Origin: Bacillota bacterium | GTDB taxonomy: Bacteria; Bacillota; Clostridia; Lachnospirales; Lachnospiraceae | Length of the DNA: 23,405 bases | Direction of reading: 5' to 3' | Assembly (NCBI GenBank): GCA_023435645.1 | Contig: JAEYRK010000042.1 | Location: 1 to 23,405, forward strand | In this document: one piece after another, positions 1 through 6,678 of the stretch | How positions within the stretch are numbered: the first letter of the stretch is position 1 | Layout: each line of letters starts with the position of its first letter | Translations under genes and position numbers: made by a program | The notes under the pieces: generated by a model | What the model was told of the DNA's origin: nothing | Databases searched by the model: none | What the model saw: the letters and a program-made list of their open reading frames with translations, nothing else

Positions 1-156
1 AGTGAATACAGGTAAATCATCCTTTTGGATCATTTCACCTTTTAGATCGCCACCATGATATTTTTGACCCTTTAGCCATAAACCAATGAGATTTTCCCCA
101 TCGCTTGCAAGAAGCATTTCACCAAGAGGTGACGAATAGTTCGTTCTATAATACAT
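1..156 (-). CDS. ogt: Methylated-DNA--protein-cysteine methyltransferase (Ogt type), 5' part only
   Basis: The first 52 codons of a gene that runs off the left edge. The product would repair O6-alkylguanine by transferring the alkyl group to its own cysteine. The visible N-terminus starts MYYRTNYSSPLGEMLLASD and continues with GENLIGLWLKGQKYH, the beta-rich N-terminal domain seen in Ogt/MGMT proteins. The catalytic PCHR motif would lie outside the window, so activity cannot be judged. The start is set by an AAGGAG ribosome site 6 bases before the ATG at 156. It lies just downstream of an AlkA relic (170-295), so the two were probably once a co-transcribed alkylation-repair pair. Confidence 0.82.
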   Translation of the reverse strand, partial: MYYRTNYSSPLGEMLLASDGENLIGLWLKGQKYHGGDLKGEMIQKDDLPVFT

Positions 157-169
157 GATTTTCTCCTTA

Positions 170-295
170 TCAAGAATTCCATAAATTGATCCTTGCGTAG
201 CTTCTAAATGGACGCCATTTTTCACTTAACAAGAGCATTTCTTTTTCCGAACGAGGTGCAAGCGCTTTTCTTATTGCAACATCGGTTGGCTTCCG
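170..295 (-). pseudogene. Relic of AlkA-type DNA-3-methyladenine glycosylase (C-terminal fragment)
   Basis: A 41-codon open stretch encodes PTDVAIRKAL, then LSEKWRPFRSYARINLW and a stop. This matches the end of HhH-GPD glycosylases of the AlkA family, where the catalytic Asp lies in a P-x-D motif and is followed by a (W/K)(R/K)PW/FRSYA signature. The normal protein is about 200-300 residues; the helix-hairpin-helix and everything before the catalytic Asp are missing. The frame is closed upstream by a TGA at 296-298. An AGGAGG site and an ATG (299-297) just upstream are in another frame and would give only 25 residues. The simplest reading is an internal deletion that left the leader and the 3' end. 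It ends 14 bases before the ogt start. Confidence 0.72.
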
Positions 296-329
296 TCATA
301 TGATCAACCTCCTTTCGGAGTATAATTAC

Positions 330-335
330 ATTATA
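330..335 (-). promoter_or_regulatory. Possible -10 element for the alkA relic/ogt transcript
   Basis: A perfect TATAAT on the minus strand lies about 30 bases before the AGGAGG and ATG at about 299. No good -35 hexamer is seen at 16-18 bases, so this is a weak call. If real, it would drive the AlkA relic and ogt. Apart from the terminator at 520-562, nothing else is recognised between 336 and 599. Confidence 0.35.
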
Positions 336-519
336 TCATATTTCCAAAATAATTCCGGCCATTTTCGGACATGTATTTTTTTAGTTGTGTTGTTCTTCTT
401 TCAGCAGATAAGAATTCTCATCAGCAGGGCGAAAAGCAATCTGTTTATCGTCCACCAATGGAAACCAAAGCAACTGGGGACAGACCTGCATAGCAGGTTG
501 TTTATTTTATCTGCGATAC

Positions 520-562
520 AAAAAATCCCCCGAACTCGGTTGCTACCGGTAGTTCGGGGGAT
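520..562 (-). terminator. Rho-independent terminator of the hemerythrin gene
   Basis: A 12-bp perfect stem (ATCCCCCGAACT at 525-536 with AGTTCGGGGGAT at 551-562) is followed on the minus strand by six Ts (525-520). It sits about 37 bases after the hemerythrin stop. Orientation is clear because the plus-strand side has no T tract. Confidence 0.9.
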
Positions 563-599
563 CGGGCTGTTCGCTCATTATTTCTGTCAGAACTTTGTG

Positions 600-989
600 T
601 TATAATCCGATCTGTTTGTCATTCTTTAATATATGGTCTACCAGCCAGTTGCTGAGGAAGGTTAAGAGCTCCATAATTGCTTCCTTCTGATTCTCATCGA
701 TGGCATCTAAATCGTATTCATTCAGCTTCTCAATGAAATCATGATGCTCAACCTTATGGGTAAACAGCTTCTTGTAGCCGATACTTGCCATATACTCCTC
801 TTCATTGGTAAAATGAGTTTCTGCATAGTCCTTCAGCTCATTTAATATTTCAACAATATAATCGTACTTATCCGGTATGAATTCATCCATAAGCACTTCA
901 TAAACCTGGTCAGCTATTTCAAATAATCTTTTATGTTCCTCATCAATCTTATCGATACCGGTTTTATACTCATCCTTAAATACGTACAT
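600..989 (-). CDS. Bacteriohemerythrin
   Basis: A 129-residue cytoplasmic non-haem di-iron protein of the hemerythrin family, which reversibly binds O2 and is used in anaerobes for oxygen sensing, storage or detoxification. All seven expected ligands are visible when numbered from the chosen start: H19 (in GIDKIDEEHKRLF), H59 and E63 (HFTNEEEYM), H78, H82 (HKVEH), H119 and D124 (WLVDHILKNDKQIG). The length is normal for a single-domain form. The start is the ATG at 989 because AAAGGAG lies 7 bases upstream; upstream ATG/TTG codons at 995, 1007 and 1019 lie too close to or before that site. A 13-bp inverted repeat sits just before the ribosome site, and a terminator follows the gene. No own promoter was seen, so co-transcription from the upstream Ig-repeat gene is possible. 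Confidence 0.92.
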   Translation of the reverse strand: MYVFKDEYKTGIDKIDEEHKRLFEIADQVYEVLMDEFIPDKYDYIVEILNELKDYAETHFTNEEEYMASIGYKKLFTHKVEHHDFIEKLNEYDLDAIDENQKEAIMELLTFLSNWLVDHILKNDKQIGL

Positions 990-1008
990 CCACATTCTCC
1001 TTTGCATC

Positions 1009-1042
1009 GGTACTCTCAAAGCTGATGTTCTTTGAGAGTACC
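1009..1042 (-). promoter_or_regulatory. 13-bp perfect inverted repeat before hemerythrin ribosome site
   Basis: GGTACTCTCAAAG (1009-1021) and CTTTGAGAGTACC (1030-1042) are exact inverted repeats with an 8-base loop. The repeat ends only about 5 bases from the AAAGGAG of the hemerythrin gene and begins 38 bases after the stop of the upstream gene. Neither strand has a T tract, so it is not a canonical terminator. It may be an RNA hairpin that limits read-through or translation or stabilises the mRNA, or a protein-binding dyad. Confidence 0.7.
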
Positions 1043-1079
1043 TCAGATTTAATTATCAGTTCTTGGGATGGCCCCTGCA

Positions 1080-3638
1080 TTAATGTGAGACATAAACACT
1101 ATACTGTGGAAGCATAGCTGCTACCTGGTTGCCGCTAACATCGGTTAAGTTATTACTCAGTATTTCAATCCTTAGGAGGGACCCCGTGCTTGGTATAAAG
1201 CCAAGGGTGAGATTTACCGTACTGCCATTGATGGTTGGATCATTCGGAATCTCAATCGTAGTCGTACCGATTTGGGTAACCCTGACTGTGATGGAGCCCT
1301 TCATTTCCTCACTGAAGTTCATCTTAATTACATTCAATGCCTTCTTGTCATACTCAGGATTGCCCAGCAGATTCGGCTTCTTATTATCCTTCAGCTCTAC
1401 CATCTGGGCCGGGAAGGTTTCCATCTCTGAATAGCTTCCGTTATATCCCTTGACTCCCTTAATCGTAATTGGTCTTTCCAGGGTGACACCAATGGAGCCG
1501 TCCGCCACTGTCAGGACCACGGTAGCGCCACTCGCCTTATTGTTCTTCGTAAGAACAGCCGATACGATCGTAACTCCCGGAATATTGTAGTTCGCAATAT
1601 TCGTAGCAGAGGCTACATCCAGCATATTGGCAAATTCGATGTGAATCTGGCTAAGGTTCGTCGTGGATTGCATAATCAAATATGGTCCGGGAAGCTCCGT
1701 AGCACTACCACCGGTGTTACTAAGAGTGATATTATCCGTTCTCAGATTATAGTTTCTGAAATTATCAACGACAAAGCCATAATCAATGGAGAAGGTATAG
1801 GTTCCTATTAAGGTCATGTTCCCGATGAGCAGCTTAATTACTCTGCTGTCCGTGGATTCCAGTTTCGTGTAGGTAATATTTGTTCCGGAGAAAATCTCAT
1901 CCGTGACTGTCTGCAGGTAACTGGAGAAAATCCCATTCGGTGTGGTCAGCGTTACACTCTCGTTATAGGTCAGGGTCATGATACTGGTCTCAGGATCATA
2001 GGAGTAATTGATTAACACAGGACTTGTCTTATCCGCAGTAAAATCAATTCCCGGGAAACGATAGGGCTCATTTGCAAAGGTGTCTGTAGCTGCCACATTA
2101 TAACCGCTCCAATTAATCACAGATACAGGCTGGATTCCGGATAAGGCTGCTTCCGCATCACTGAAGGTATAATGCACCATCTTATTATCCGCAGTGTCAA
2201 CCACTCCTGGATGCATTCCGCCATTATTAATCATGACATAGCCCGGCTGGCGGATCGCCCGATCAAAGGTAACTGTTAGCGTATTATAGGAGGTCCTCAC
2301 CGCCCTAAAAGGTCTTGCCTGGGGCCTCGGTGATGTGTCTGTTATGATCGTTGCCGTCAGGGTATAGGTAGGAGGCATATTACCTGCCAGGTCCTTAATA
2401 CCGCTGAAGGTAACCAGGAAGGGCTTCCCATGGTCTGCAGCTACGATACTGGACAGATTAATCGTTAAGGACTTCTTATCCGTGCTTGCCACATAGTTCA
2501 GGCGATTATTCAGTTTACTGATTGTGGACGGATCCGCATTGCTGCCGGTAAGCAGGGTAGCATTGGAAACCTTCAAATTTGTGAAGTCAACTGCTTCACT
2601 GAACATGATAGTTGCAATCAGTCCGGAGTCATCCAAAATAACGCTCTTAATCGTAGGTCCTATGGTATCCACAAAGCTAAGCTTCTTGCTGTATGCTTCA
2701 ATTGCTACTCCGCCGGTCGTCTTGACATTGGAGGTAATGCTAATTCCATACTCGCCGTCAAACATATTCTGAGAAGTAATGGTAAGGATCTTACCGTCAG
2801 TTGACAGGCTGGCCTTCAGTACACCAGGATCCTTTGCCAGCACACCCTTCACATTCTTGCCGAGGGTTAACTCTATATTGCTAGATAAGGAGTTATTGTT
2901 GCCAACGACAGTGCTGGGATCCACAGGGCTGTCAAATACAACTCTGATCTCTGTGCTGCCGATGATTTCTGCTGAATTCACCGTTGCCGTCGGTACCTTT
3001 ACCTCAATAATAATCGCATCATTGATAATGCTTTTCTTGATATCCTCTGCCTTTGTTGTTTTTGCAGCAGTTGCCTTAAGGATTACCTTGCCGGGCTTTA
3101 AAGCGGTTACGGTTCCGGCTTCGGAATCATCAATCCGGATACAGGTTGCGTCCCCACCACCGATGGACCAGTTGGTAATATAAGAGGAGCCTGCGGGAAC
3201 AATATCCCTGTTAAAGTCAAACTTTTCACCCACCAGAAGAATATGGGCTCCGTTCACCTCAACTGCATTATTGATTCTGATCTCCTCCGCAGGTACGATC
3301 ACTGTTGCCTTGCTGGTAATCGTCTTTGTCTTGGATGTAGGGTAGGTAATCACACACTTAATGGTCGCCGTACCCTTGCCGACTGCAGTAACCACACCCT
3401 TGCTGGACACCTTGGCTACCTTTGTATTTGAGGAAGACCATTTGTATTTACTCCCTGCTACCTTGTCCTTAATATCGAGCTGATAGGTCGATCCCGCCCC
3501 AACAATCTCAAACTTACTCACCGCAAATGTCGGTGTCTTAGCAGCCCAGGCATCGGCTGCATTCTGATCCAACAGAAACGGTAACAGTAATGCCAGTGAG
3601 AGTATCAAGGCAATTTTCCTGCCGTATCTCATTTTCAT
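1080..3638 (-). CDS. Secreted multi-domain Ig-like (BIg2 plus SbsA-type repeats) surface protein
   Basis: An 852-residue exported protein. Residues 1-33 form a signal peptide (KMRYGRK, a hydrophobic run to about 22, then a site near AWAA). Residues about 40-115 are a BIg2 domain with the WSSSNTKVAKVSSKG and GVVTAVGKGTATI signatures; about 118-215 is a second, more divergent one. From about 218 to the end I count six modules of about 100 residues, each opening with a similar strand pattern, for example TEIRVVFDSPV, LIATIMFSEAV, NTLTVTFDRAI and NVIKMNFSEEM; this is the SbsA Ig-like fold type. There is no LPXTG, SLH domain or catalytic motif, so attachment to the cell is unknown. AGGAGG lies 8 bases before the ATG. 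A strong promoter is at 3740-3768. A scaffold or adhesion role is inference. Confidence 0.88.
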   Translation of the reverse strand: MKMRYGRKIALILSLALLLPFLLDQNAADAWAAKTPTFAVSKFEIVGAGSTYQLDIKDKVAGSKYKWSSSNTKVAKVSSKGVVTAVGKGTATIKCVITYPTSKTKTITSKATVIVPAEEIRINNAVEVNGAHILLVGEKFDFNRDIVPAGSSYITNWSIGGGDATCIRIDDSEAGTVTALKPGKVILKATAAKTTKAEDIKKSIINDAIIIEVKVPTATVNSAEIIGSTEIRVVFDSPVDPSTVVGNNNSLSSNIELTLGKNVKGVLAKDPGVLKASLSTDGKILTITSQNMFDGEYGISITSNVKTTGGVAIEAYSKKLSFVDTIGPTIKSVILDDSGLIATIMFSEAVDFTNLKVSNATLLTGSNADPSTISKLNNRLNYVASTDKKSLTINLSSIVAADHGKPFLVTFSGIKDLAGNMPPTYTLTATIITDTSPRPQARPFRAVRTSYNTLTVTFDRAIRQPGYVMINNGGMHPGVVDTADNKMVHYTFSDAEAALSGIQPVSVINWSGYNVAATDTFANEPYRFPGIDFTADKTSPVLINYSYDPETSIMTLTYNESVTLTTPNGIFSSYLQTVTDEIFSGTNITYTKLESTDSRVIKLLIGNMTLIGTYTFSIDYGFVVDNFRNYNLRTDNITLSNTGGSATELPGPYLIMQSTTNLSQIHIEFANMLDVASATNIANYNIPGVTIVSAVLTKNNKASGATVVLTVADGSIGVTLERPITIKGVKGYNGSYSEMETFPAQMVELKDNKKPNLLGNPEYDKKALNVIKMNFSEEMKGSITVRVTQIGTTTIEIPNDPTINGSTVNLTLGFIPSTGSLLRIEILSNNLTDVSGNQVAAMLPQYSVYVSH

Positions 3639-3739
3639 TCTACCTTCCTCCTCAGTTCTTCAGTCTCTGGTGTCAGGTGACCATACAGCTACCCGACCGC
3701 ATCTTATAGTTTGTGGTAAAATCATATCCTCTACCATAT

Positions 3740-3768
3740 ATAGTATCATAACAATTATTCTTTGTCAA
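3740..3768 (-). promoter_or_regulatory. Sigma-A promoter of the Ig-repeat protein gene
   Basis: TTGACA (3768-3763) and TACTAT (3745-3740) are separated by exactly 17 bases on the minus strand. Transcription would begin near 3733, giving a leader of about 95 bases. The 3639-3835 gap holds nothing else recognisable except a weak AGAGGG/CCCTCT pairing at the xylanase end. Confidence 0.8.
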
Positions 3769-3835
3769 AATCATGTCGCAATACTTAATATTTTCTTAAG
3801 AGGGATTTCTTGGGACTAAGGCCATTCTCAGCCCT

Positions 3836-5101
3836 CTAGTATAGCTTAATCTCCGGATCCTGTAGCACTCCGTAATAAGCGGGCTTCTTCTCAAAGTTCT
3901 GGTCAAAGAGCAGCGGATAACTGGGGGCATTGGCCTTATTCAGCCATGATCTGTCATCCGTAGTCCCCCAGAAGGTTACATTCGTCAGTTTGATTCCGTC
4001 CTCCACCCACTTCCTGAAGTAGAGAAACAGTCTTCTGTATCTGGTAGCCTGCTTGGCCAGATCCTCCTCGGTGTTGCTAGCCATGCCCATATCCAGCTCA
4101 GTCACCTGAAGCTCTAAGCCAAGCTCTGCCAGGGAACGGGCAGTGGTATCAATATCATTCAGGGAAGGGGAATCTACGCTGATATGGGTCTGTAAACCGA
4201 TACCGTCAATCGTACCCTGTTCCTTGAGCTTCGCCGCCAGCTTCTTAATCGCAGCAGCCTTCAGAGAATTCTCGGTCCCATAATCATTGTAGAAGAGCTT
4301 AACCTCCGGGTCTGCATATCTTCTTGCATATTCAAAGGCTTTCTCAATAAATTCATCCCCTACTACCGCATACCAATAGCTTCCCTCGGTCCTGAGGCCC
4401 TCCCTATGTCCGTTACTCACCTCGATTGCCTCATTTACCACATCCCAGGCATAAACAATTCCCGGATAATTCGACTGGCAATAGTCCAGTACCTGCCGGA
4501 TGTAATTTTCCATACGCTTCAGCATGACCTCCTTCGTAACAAAAGGAGCATCCGCATTCTTTGAATACCCTTCTGTGAAGAACCAGCGGGGTGTTTGACT
4601 GTGCCATATCAGTGTATGACCTCTCATCTTCAAGCCGTTATCCTTCGCATAGGTCAAGCATCGGTCAAGGGTATTATAATTAATCGCTGGACTTTCATCA
4701 TAGCTCGGGTCAGAAACAGAGGTCATGTAATCCAGCAGAGAATCCGGCTTCATTTCATTTTCCATGGTAACACTGTTAAAATGCGTTGTGATGATTTCTG
4801 AAACCAGGGGATTACTCATTCCATGACTGTTAATTACCCCTCCGACCAAGAAATAGTCTTCATAGACCTCCTTGATTACAGCAGTCTTATAATCTACTGC
4901 CATCGGGGTAGCTGTTGCTTCTGGTGTTGGGGTAGGGTCAGGGGTAACGGTAATAGCCGAAGCTCCGTTAGGATCAGCCTCCGGCGCTTGGGTCGGGGTC
5001 GGATCCGTAGAAGTCGGTCTATCCTTGCCGGTGCAGCCTGTTGCTACGGATACCACCATAGCCAGAACCAAGAACATGGCCAGTCTCTTTCTGAATACCA
5101 T
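3836..5101 (-). CDS. Endo-1,4-beta-xylanase, glycoside hydrolase family 10, lipoprotein
   Basis: A 421-residue extracellular enzyme that cleaves internal beta-1,4 bonds in xylan. Residues 1-23 are a lipoprotein signal with lipobox VATGC (lipidated C23), followed by a Pro/Thr-rich linker to about 68. The GH10 barrel covers about 72-421. Visible hallmarks are TMENEMKPD at 112-120, RGHTLIWHSQTP at 160-171, acid/base E224 in WDVVNEAIE, QTHIS at 304-308, nucleophile E335 in VTELDMG, and FWGTTDDRSW near 377-386. No carbohydrate-binding module is present. AGGAGG lies 10 bases before the ATG. The gene has its own promoter and a cre-like site, consistent with glucose repression. Lipid anchoring suggests it works at the cell surface, keeping xylo-oligosaccharides near the cell. 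Confidence 0.95.
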   Translation of the reverse strand: MVFRKRLAMFLVLAMVVSVATGCTGKDRPTSTDPTPTQAPEADPNGASAITVTPDPTPTPEATATPMAVDYKTAVIKEVYEDYFLVGGVINSHGMSNPLVSEIITTHFNSVTMENEMKPDSLLDYMTSVSDPSYDESPAINYNTLDRCLTYAKDNGLKMRGHTLIWHSQTPRWFFTEGYSKNADAPFVTKEVMLKRMENYIRQVLDYCQSNYPGIVYAWDVVNEAIEVSNGHREGLRTEGSYWYAVVGDEFIEKAFEYARRYADPEVKLFYNDYGTENSLKAAAIKKLAAKLKEQGTIDGIGLQTHISVDSPSLNDIDTTARSLAELGLELQVTELDMGMASNTEEDLAKQATRYRRLFLYFRKWVEDGIKLTNVTFWGTTDDRSWLNKANAPSYPLLFDQNFEKKPAYYGVLQDPEIKLY

Positions 5102-5142
5102 TCTGTAATTTCCTCCTTTGGGCTTTGCTTCTGTATAGCTTC

Positions 5143-5171
5143 ACATTAACAAAAAATTAAAATTATGTCAA
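5143..5171 (-). promoter_or_regulatory. Sigma-A promoter of the xylanase gene
   Basis: TTGACA (5171-5166) and TAATGT (5148-5143) lie 17 bases apart on the minus strand, about 45 bases before the xylanase ATG. The -35 is perfect and the -10 matches 4 of 6. Confidence 0.75.
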
Positions 5172-5182
5172 TTCTTCACAAT

Positions 5183-5196
5183 GGAAATCGTTTTCA
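5183..5196. promoter_or_regulatory. Candidate catabolite response element (cre) for CcpA
   Basis: The 14 bases GGAAATCGTTTTCA match the cre consensus TGWNANCGNTNWCA at 13 positions, with only the first base off; the site matches equally well read from the other strand. It lies 12 bases upstream of the xylanase -35. Repression of a xylanase by CcpA with Ser46-phosphorylated HPr or Crh would be conventional in Firmicutes; placement upstream of -35 is less usual for repression than overlap with the promoter. Confidence 0.5.
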
Positions 5197-5206
5197 GCTT
5201 ATTATT

Positions 5207-5239
5207 AGTAAAATATTCAATTAGATATAATATTTTACT
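5207..5239. promoter_or_regulatory. 11-bp perfect dyad in the divergent intergenic region
   Basis: AGTAAAATATT (5207-5217) and AATATTTTACT (5229-5239) are exact inverted repeats with an 11-base spacer, a two-turn spacing typical of dimeric regulator operators. It lies between the cre-like site and the start of the plus-strand gene. The sequence is very AT-rich, so chance is a real alternative. A weak TATAAT at 5262-5267 or 5280-5285 may serve the plus-strand gene. Confidence 0.4.
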
Positions 5240-5329
5240 TTATTTTTTCCTGAAACAGAATTATAATAATAGAACAGTATATAATTTATAACATATTAAT
5301 AATTAAATTATGAAAGGATGGCCACCTAT

Positions 5330-5596
5330 ATGAAGAAGCTTGGAAAGTTTATATTTGGTACTCTCTCGGTTGCAACGCTCGCAGCGGGTGCTTATTATCT
5401 CTATAAGAACGTAATCAAAAAAGATTCTTCTGATGACTTTGACGAGTTTGAGGATGATTTTGAAGATTTTGATGCCGAGGATGAGGAAGAGAAGGATTCC
5501 GAGGGTAGAGAGTATGTACCCATCAGCTTCACCTCCGAGGAGGATTCTGCCGAGTCTGCTGCAGAGGCTCCCGAGCTCCCCGAAGATGAGCTGTAA
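5330..5596 (+). CDS. Small membrane-anchored acidic protein, unknown function
   Basis: The only convincing plus-strand gene, 88 residues from the chosen start. Residues about 5-26 form one hydrophobic segment (LGKFIFGTLSVATLAAGAYY), followed by a Lys-rich stop-transfer stretch (KNVIKKD). A very acidic tail of about 58 residues follows, dominated by Asp, Glu and Ser with FD/FE repeats such as DDFDEFEDDFEDFD. The tail is expected to be disordered and, by the positive-inside rule applied to the KK flank, probably cytoplasmic. An in-frame ATG at 5318 directly abuts the AAAGG, so the ATG at 5330, 12 bases after it, is preferred. No catalytic motif is seen. Codon-level sense (a clean membrane segment followed by low complexity) and the isolated intergenic position support a real gene. 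I do not recognise a function. Confidence 0.72.
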   Translation: MKKLGKFIFGTLSVATLAAGAYYLYKNVIKKDSSDDFDEFEDDFEDFDAEDEEEKDSEGREYVPISFTSEEDSAESAAEAPELPEDEL

Positions 5597-5643
5597 ACAT
5601 TCATAATGAAATGATACTGTTCCACAAATAGCATCGTAATTAC

Positions 5644-5710
5644 AAGAGGCACCTGACATTTCCCATAGCCATGGCTTCCATGCCGGTATGAGAAATGTCA
5701 GGTGCCTCTT
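5644..5710. terminator. Long shared hairpin between convergent genes
   Basis: A perfect 19-bp inverted repeat, AAGAGGCACCTGACATTTC (5644-5662) with its complement at 5692-5710. The 29-base middle can pair further (CATA/TATG, CC/GG, ATGG/CCAT), making a near-continuous 67-base hairpin. It begins 47 bases after the small acidic gene and ends 17 bases from the anti-sigma stop on the other strand, so a two-way terminator is the natural role. Neither side has a proper T tract, so it could instead be a REP-like repeat. Confidence 0.6.
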
Positions 5711-5727
5711 ATCATCTTTATGGCTTC

Positions 5728-6678
5728 TTAATTGGTTTGATACCATCCCACCAGTTCATCAAGGAGCTTTTTATCATCCGAGATTTTAAAGCTGTTCACC
5801 GCTACGGAGGTCCCATTCCCATAGCTTGTTACGATGATTCCTTCCTTCAGCTCTAAGGTACATATCTCACCGGCTCCCATGATTGTAATCGTCATTTGTA
5901 CGGTACCTTCGGTGCTGTCTCCCAATGCGTATCCATAGCCTTCCATCAAGTAATAAAACTGATTGATTGTATCCGGATCACTGATGCTATGCTCTTCCTC
6001 AGAAGCATTTACAAGCAATGTAATGGACTCCGCTGTCTCCGGCGGGATCGGACAGATTTCCCTGAAGGATAGGAGTAGGCTGTCTCCCTCTGCCTTATTG
6101 TCATCATCCAATGTTCCACCTGCTGCCTTCATATCCGCTCCTGTATCCTGTGTTGTTAATGCAGTATGATTTGTTTCCTCTTCTCCCGTCATATTGTTGC
6201 TTGACTCCCCGGTAATGTATAGCGCATCCATTCGTTCAGAGGAATCTGCTGCAAATTCAATCGTGGAGCCATTATCCTCCTTGGATGAAGCCGTCGCTTC
6301 CGGTGCTACTTCCTTGGCTGCCATATCATAGCTGATGTTGTCTGCTTTCTTTCCATCTGTCACTGACTGATCAGATTTTCTTCCCGTCTGACCCAGCCCG
6401 TTAATTCCCAGCACCAGAATCAGTCCGGCCGCTGCCACAGCAGCGATGTTACGGGCATAATGATACCACGGTATTACTTTTTTCTCGGGCTTCTCTTCCT
6501 GAACCTGGGGCAAAGAATTCGAAGTCTCCTGTGATTGCTTTTTGATTGCTTCCAATGTTCTATTGATTAAATCCTCTGAAACACTTATTCCATCCATATC
6601 AAGAGAAGTGTTCAGATGTGATTTTATATTCCATTCATTTTGTTCCGTAGTGCGGCTTTTCTTTTGATCAAAACTCAT
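5728..6678 (-). CDS. Membrane anti-sigma factor (putative), partner of the ECF sigma factor
   Basis: A 316-residue single-pass membrane protein. Residues 1-75 are cytoplasmic and hydrophilic with a predicted helix (SEDLINRTLEAIKKQ, 34-48). About 76-98 is the membrane segment (RNIAAVAAAGLILVLGINGL). Residues 99-200 are a low-complexity Ser/Glu/Asp linker, and about 203-316 form a compact external domain with cysteines C209 and C273. The cytoplasmic part lacks the H-x3-C-x2-C zinc motif of classical ZAS anti-sigmas and contains no cysteine. The assignment therefore rests on topology and on overlapping the sigma gene by 11 bases (ATGAGTTTTGA shared), typical of translationally coupled sigma/anti-sigma pairs. 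GGGGAGG precedes the ATG by 7 bases. The sensed signal is unknown. Confidence 0.75.
   Translation of the reverse strand: MSFDQKKSRTTEQNEWNIKSHLNTSLDMDGISVSEDLINRTLEAIKKQSQETSNSLPQVQEEKPEKKVIPWYHYARNIAAVAAAGLILVLGINGLGQTGRKSDQSVTDGKKADNISYDMAAKEVAPEATASSKEDNGSTIEFAADSSERMDALYITGESSNNMTGEEETNHTALTTQDTGADMKAAGGTLDDDNKAEGDSLLLSFREICPIPPETAESITLLVNASEEEHSISDPDTINQFYYLMEGYGYALGDSTEGTVQMTITIMGAGEICTLELKEGIIVTSYGNGTSVAVNSFKISDDKKLLDELVGWYQTN

Noticed and set aside
476..510. ACCTGC-ATA-GCAGGT with a following T-rich stretch, preceded by GGGGACAG
   Set aside because: The 6-bp stem is short and no gene on the plus strand needs a terminator here. It looks a little like a REP half-site, but there is no partner.
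300..605. A 101-codon plus-strand open frame
   Set aside because: It has no ribosome site, an unlikely composition, and runs through the hemerythrin terminator hairpin; treated as chance.
990..1019. Longer hemerythrin start sites (TTG at 1019, ATG at 1007 and 995)
   Set aside because: The AAAGGAG site lies inside or too near these codons, and the hairpin arm overlaps the longer forms.
3799..3837. AGAGGG/CCCTCT pairing after the xylanase as a terminator
   Set aside because: Only 6 bp with a loop of about 27 bases, overlapping the stop codon, and no T tract on the minus strand beyond AAGAAAATATT.
5318..5329. ATG at 5318 as the start of the small acidic protein
   Set aside because: The purine-rich AAAGG directly abuts it, leaving no spacing; the ATG at 5330 is better placed.
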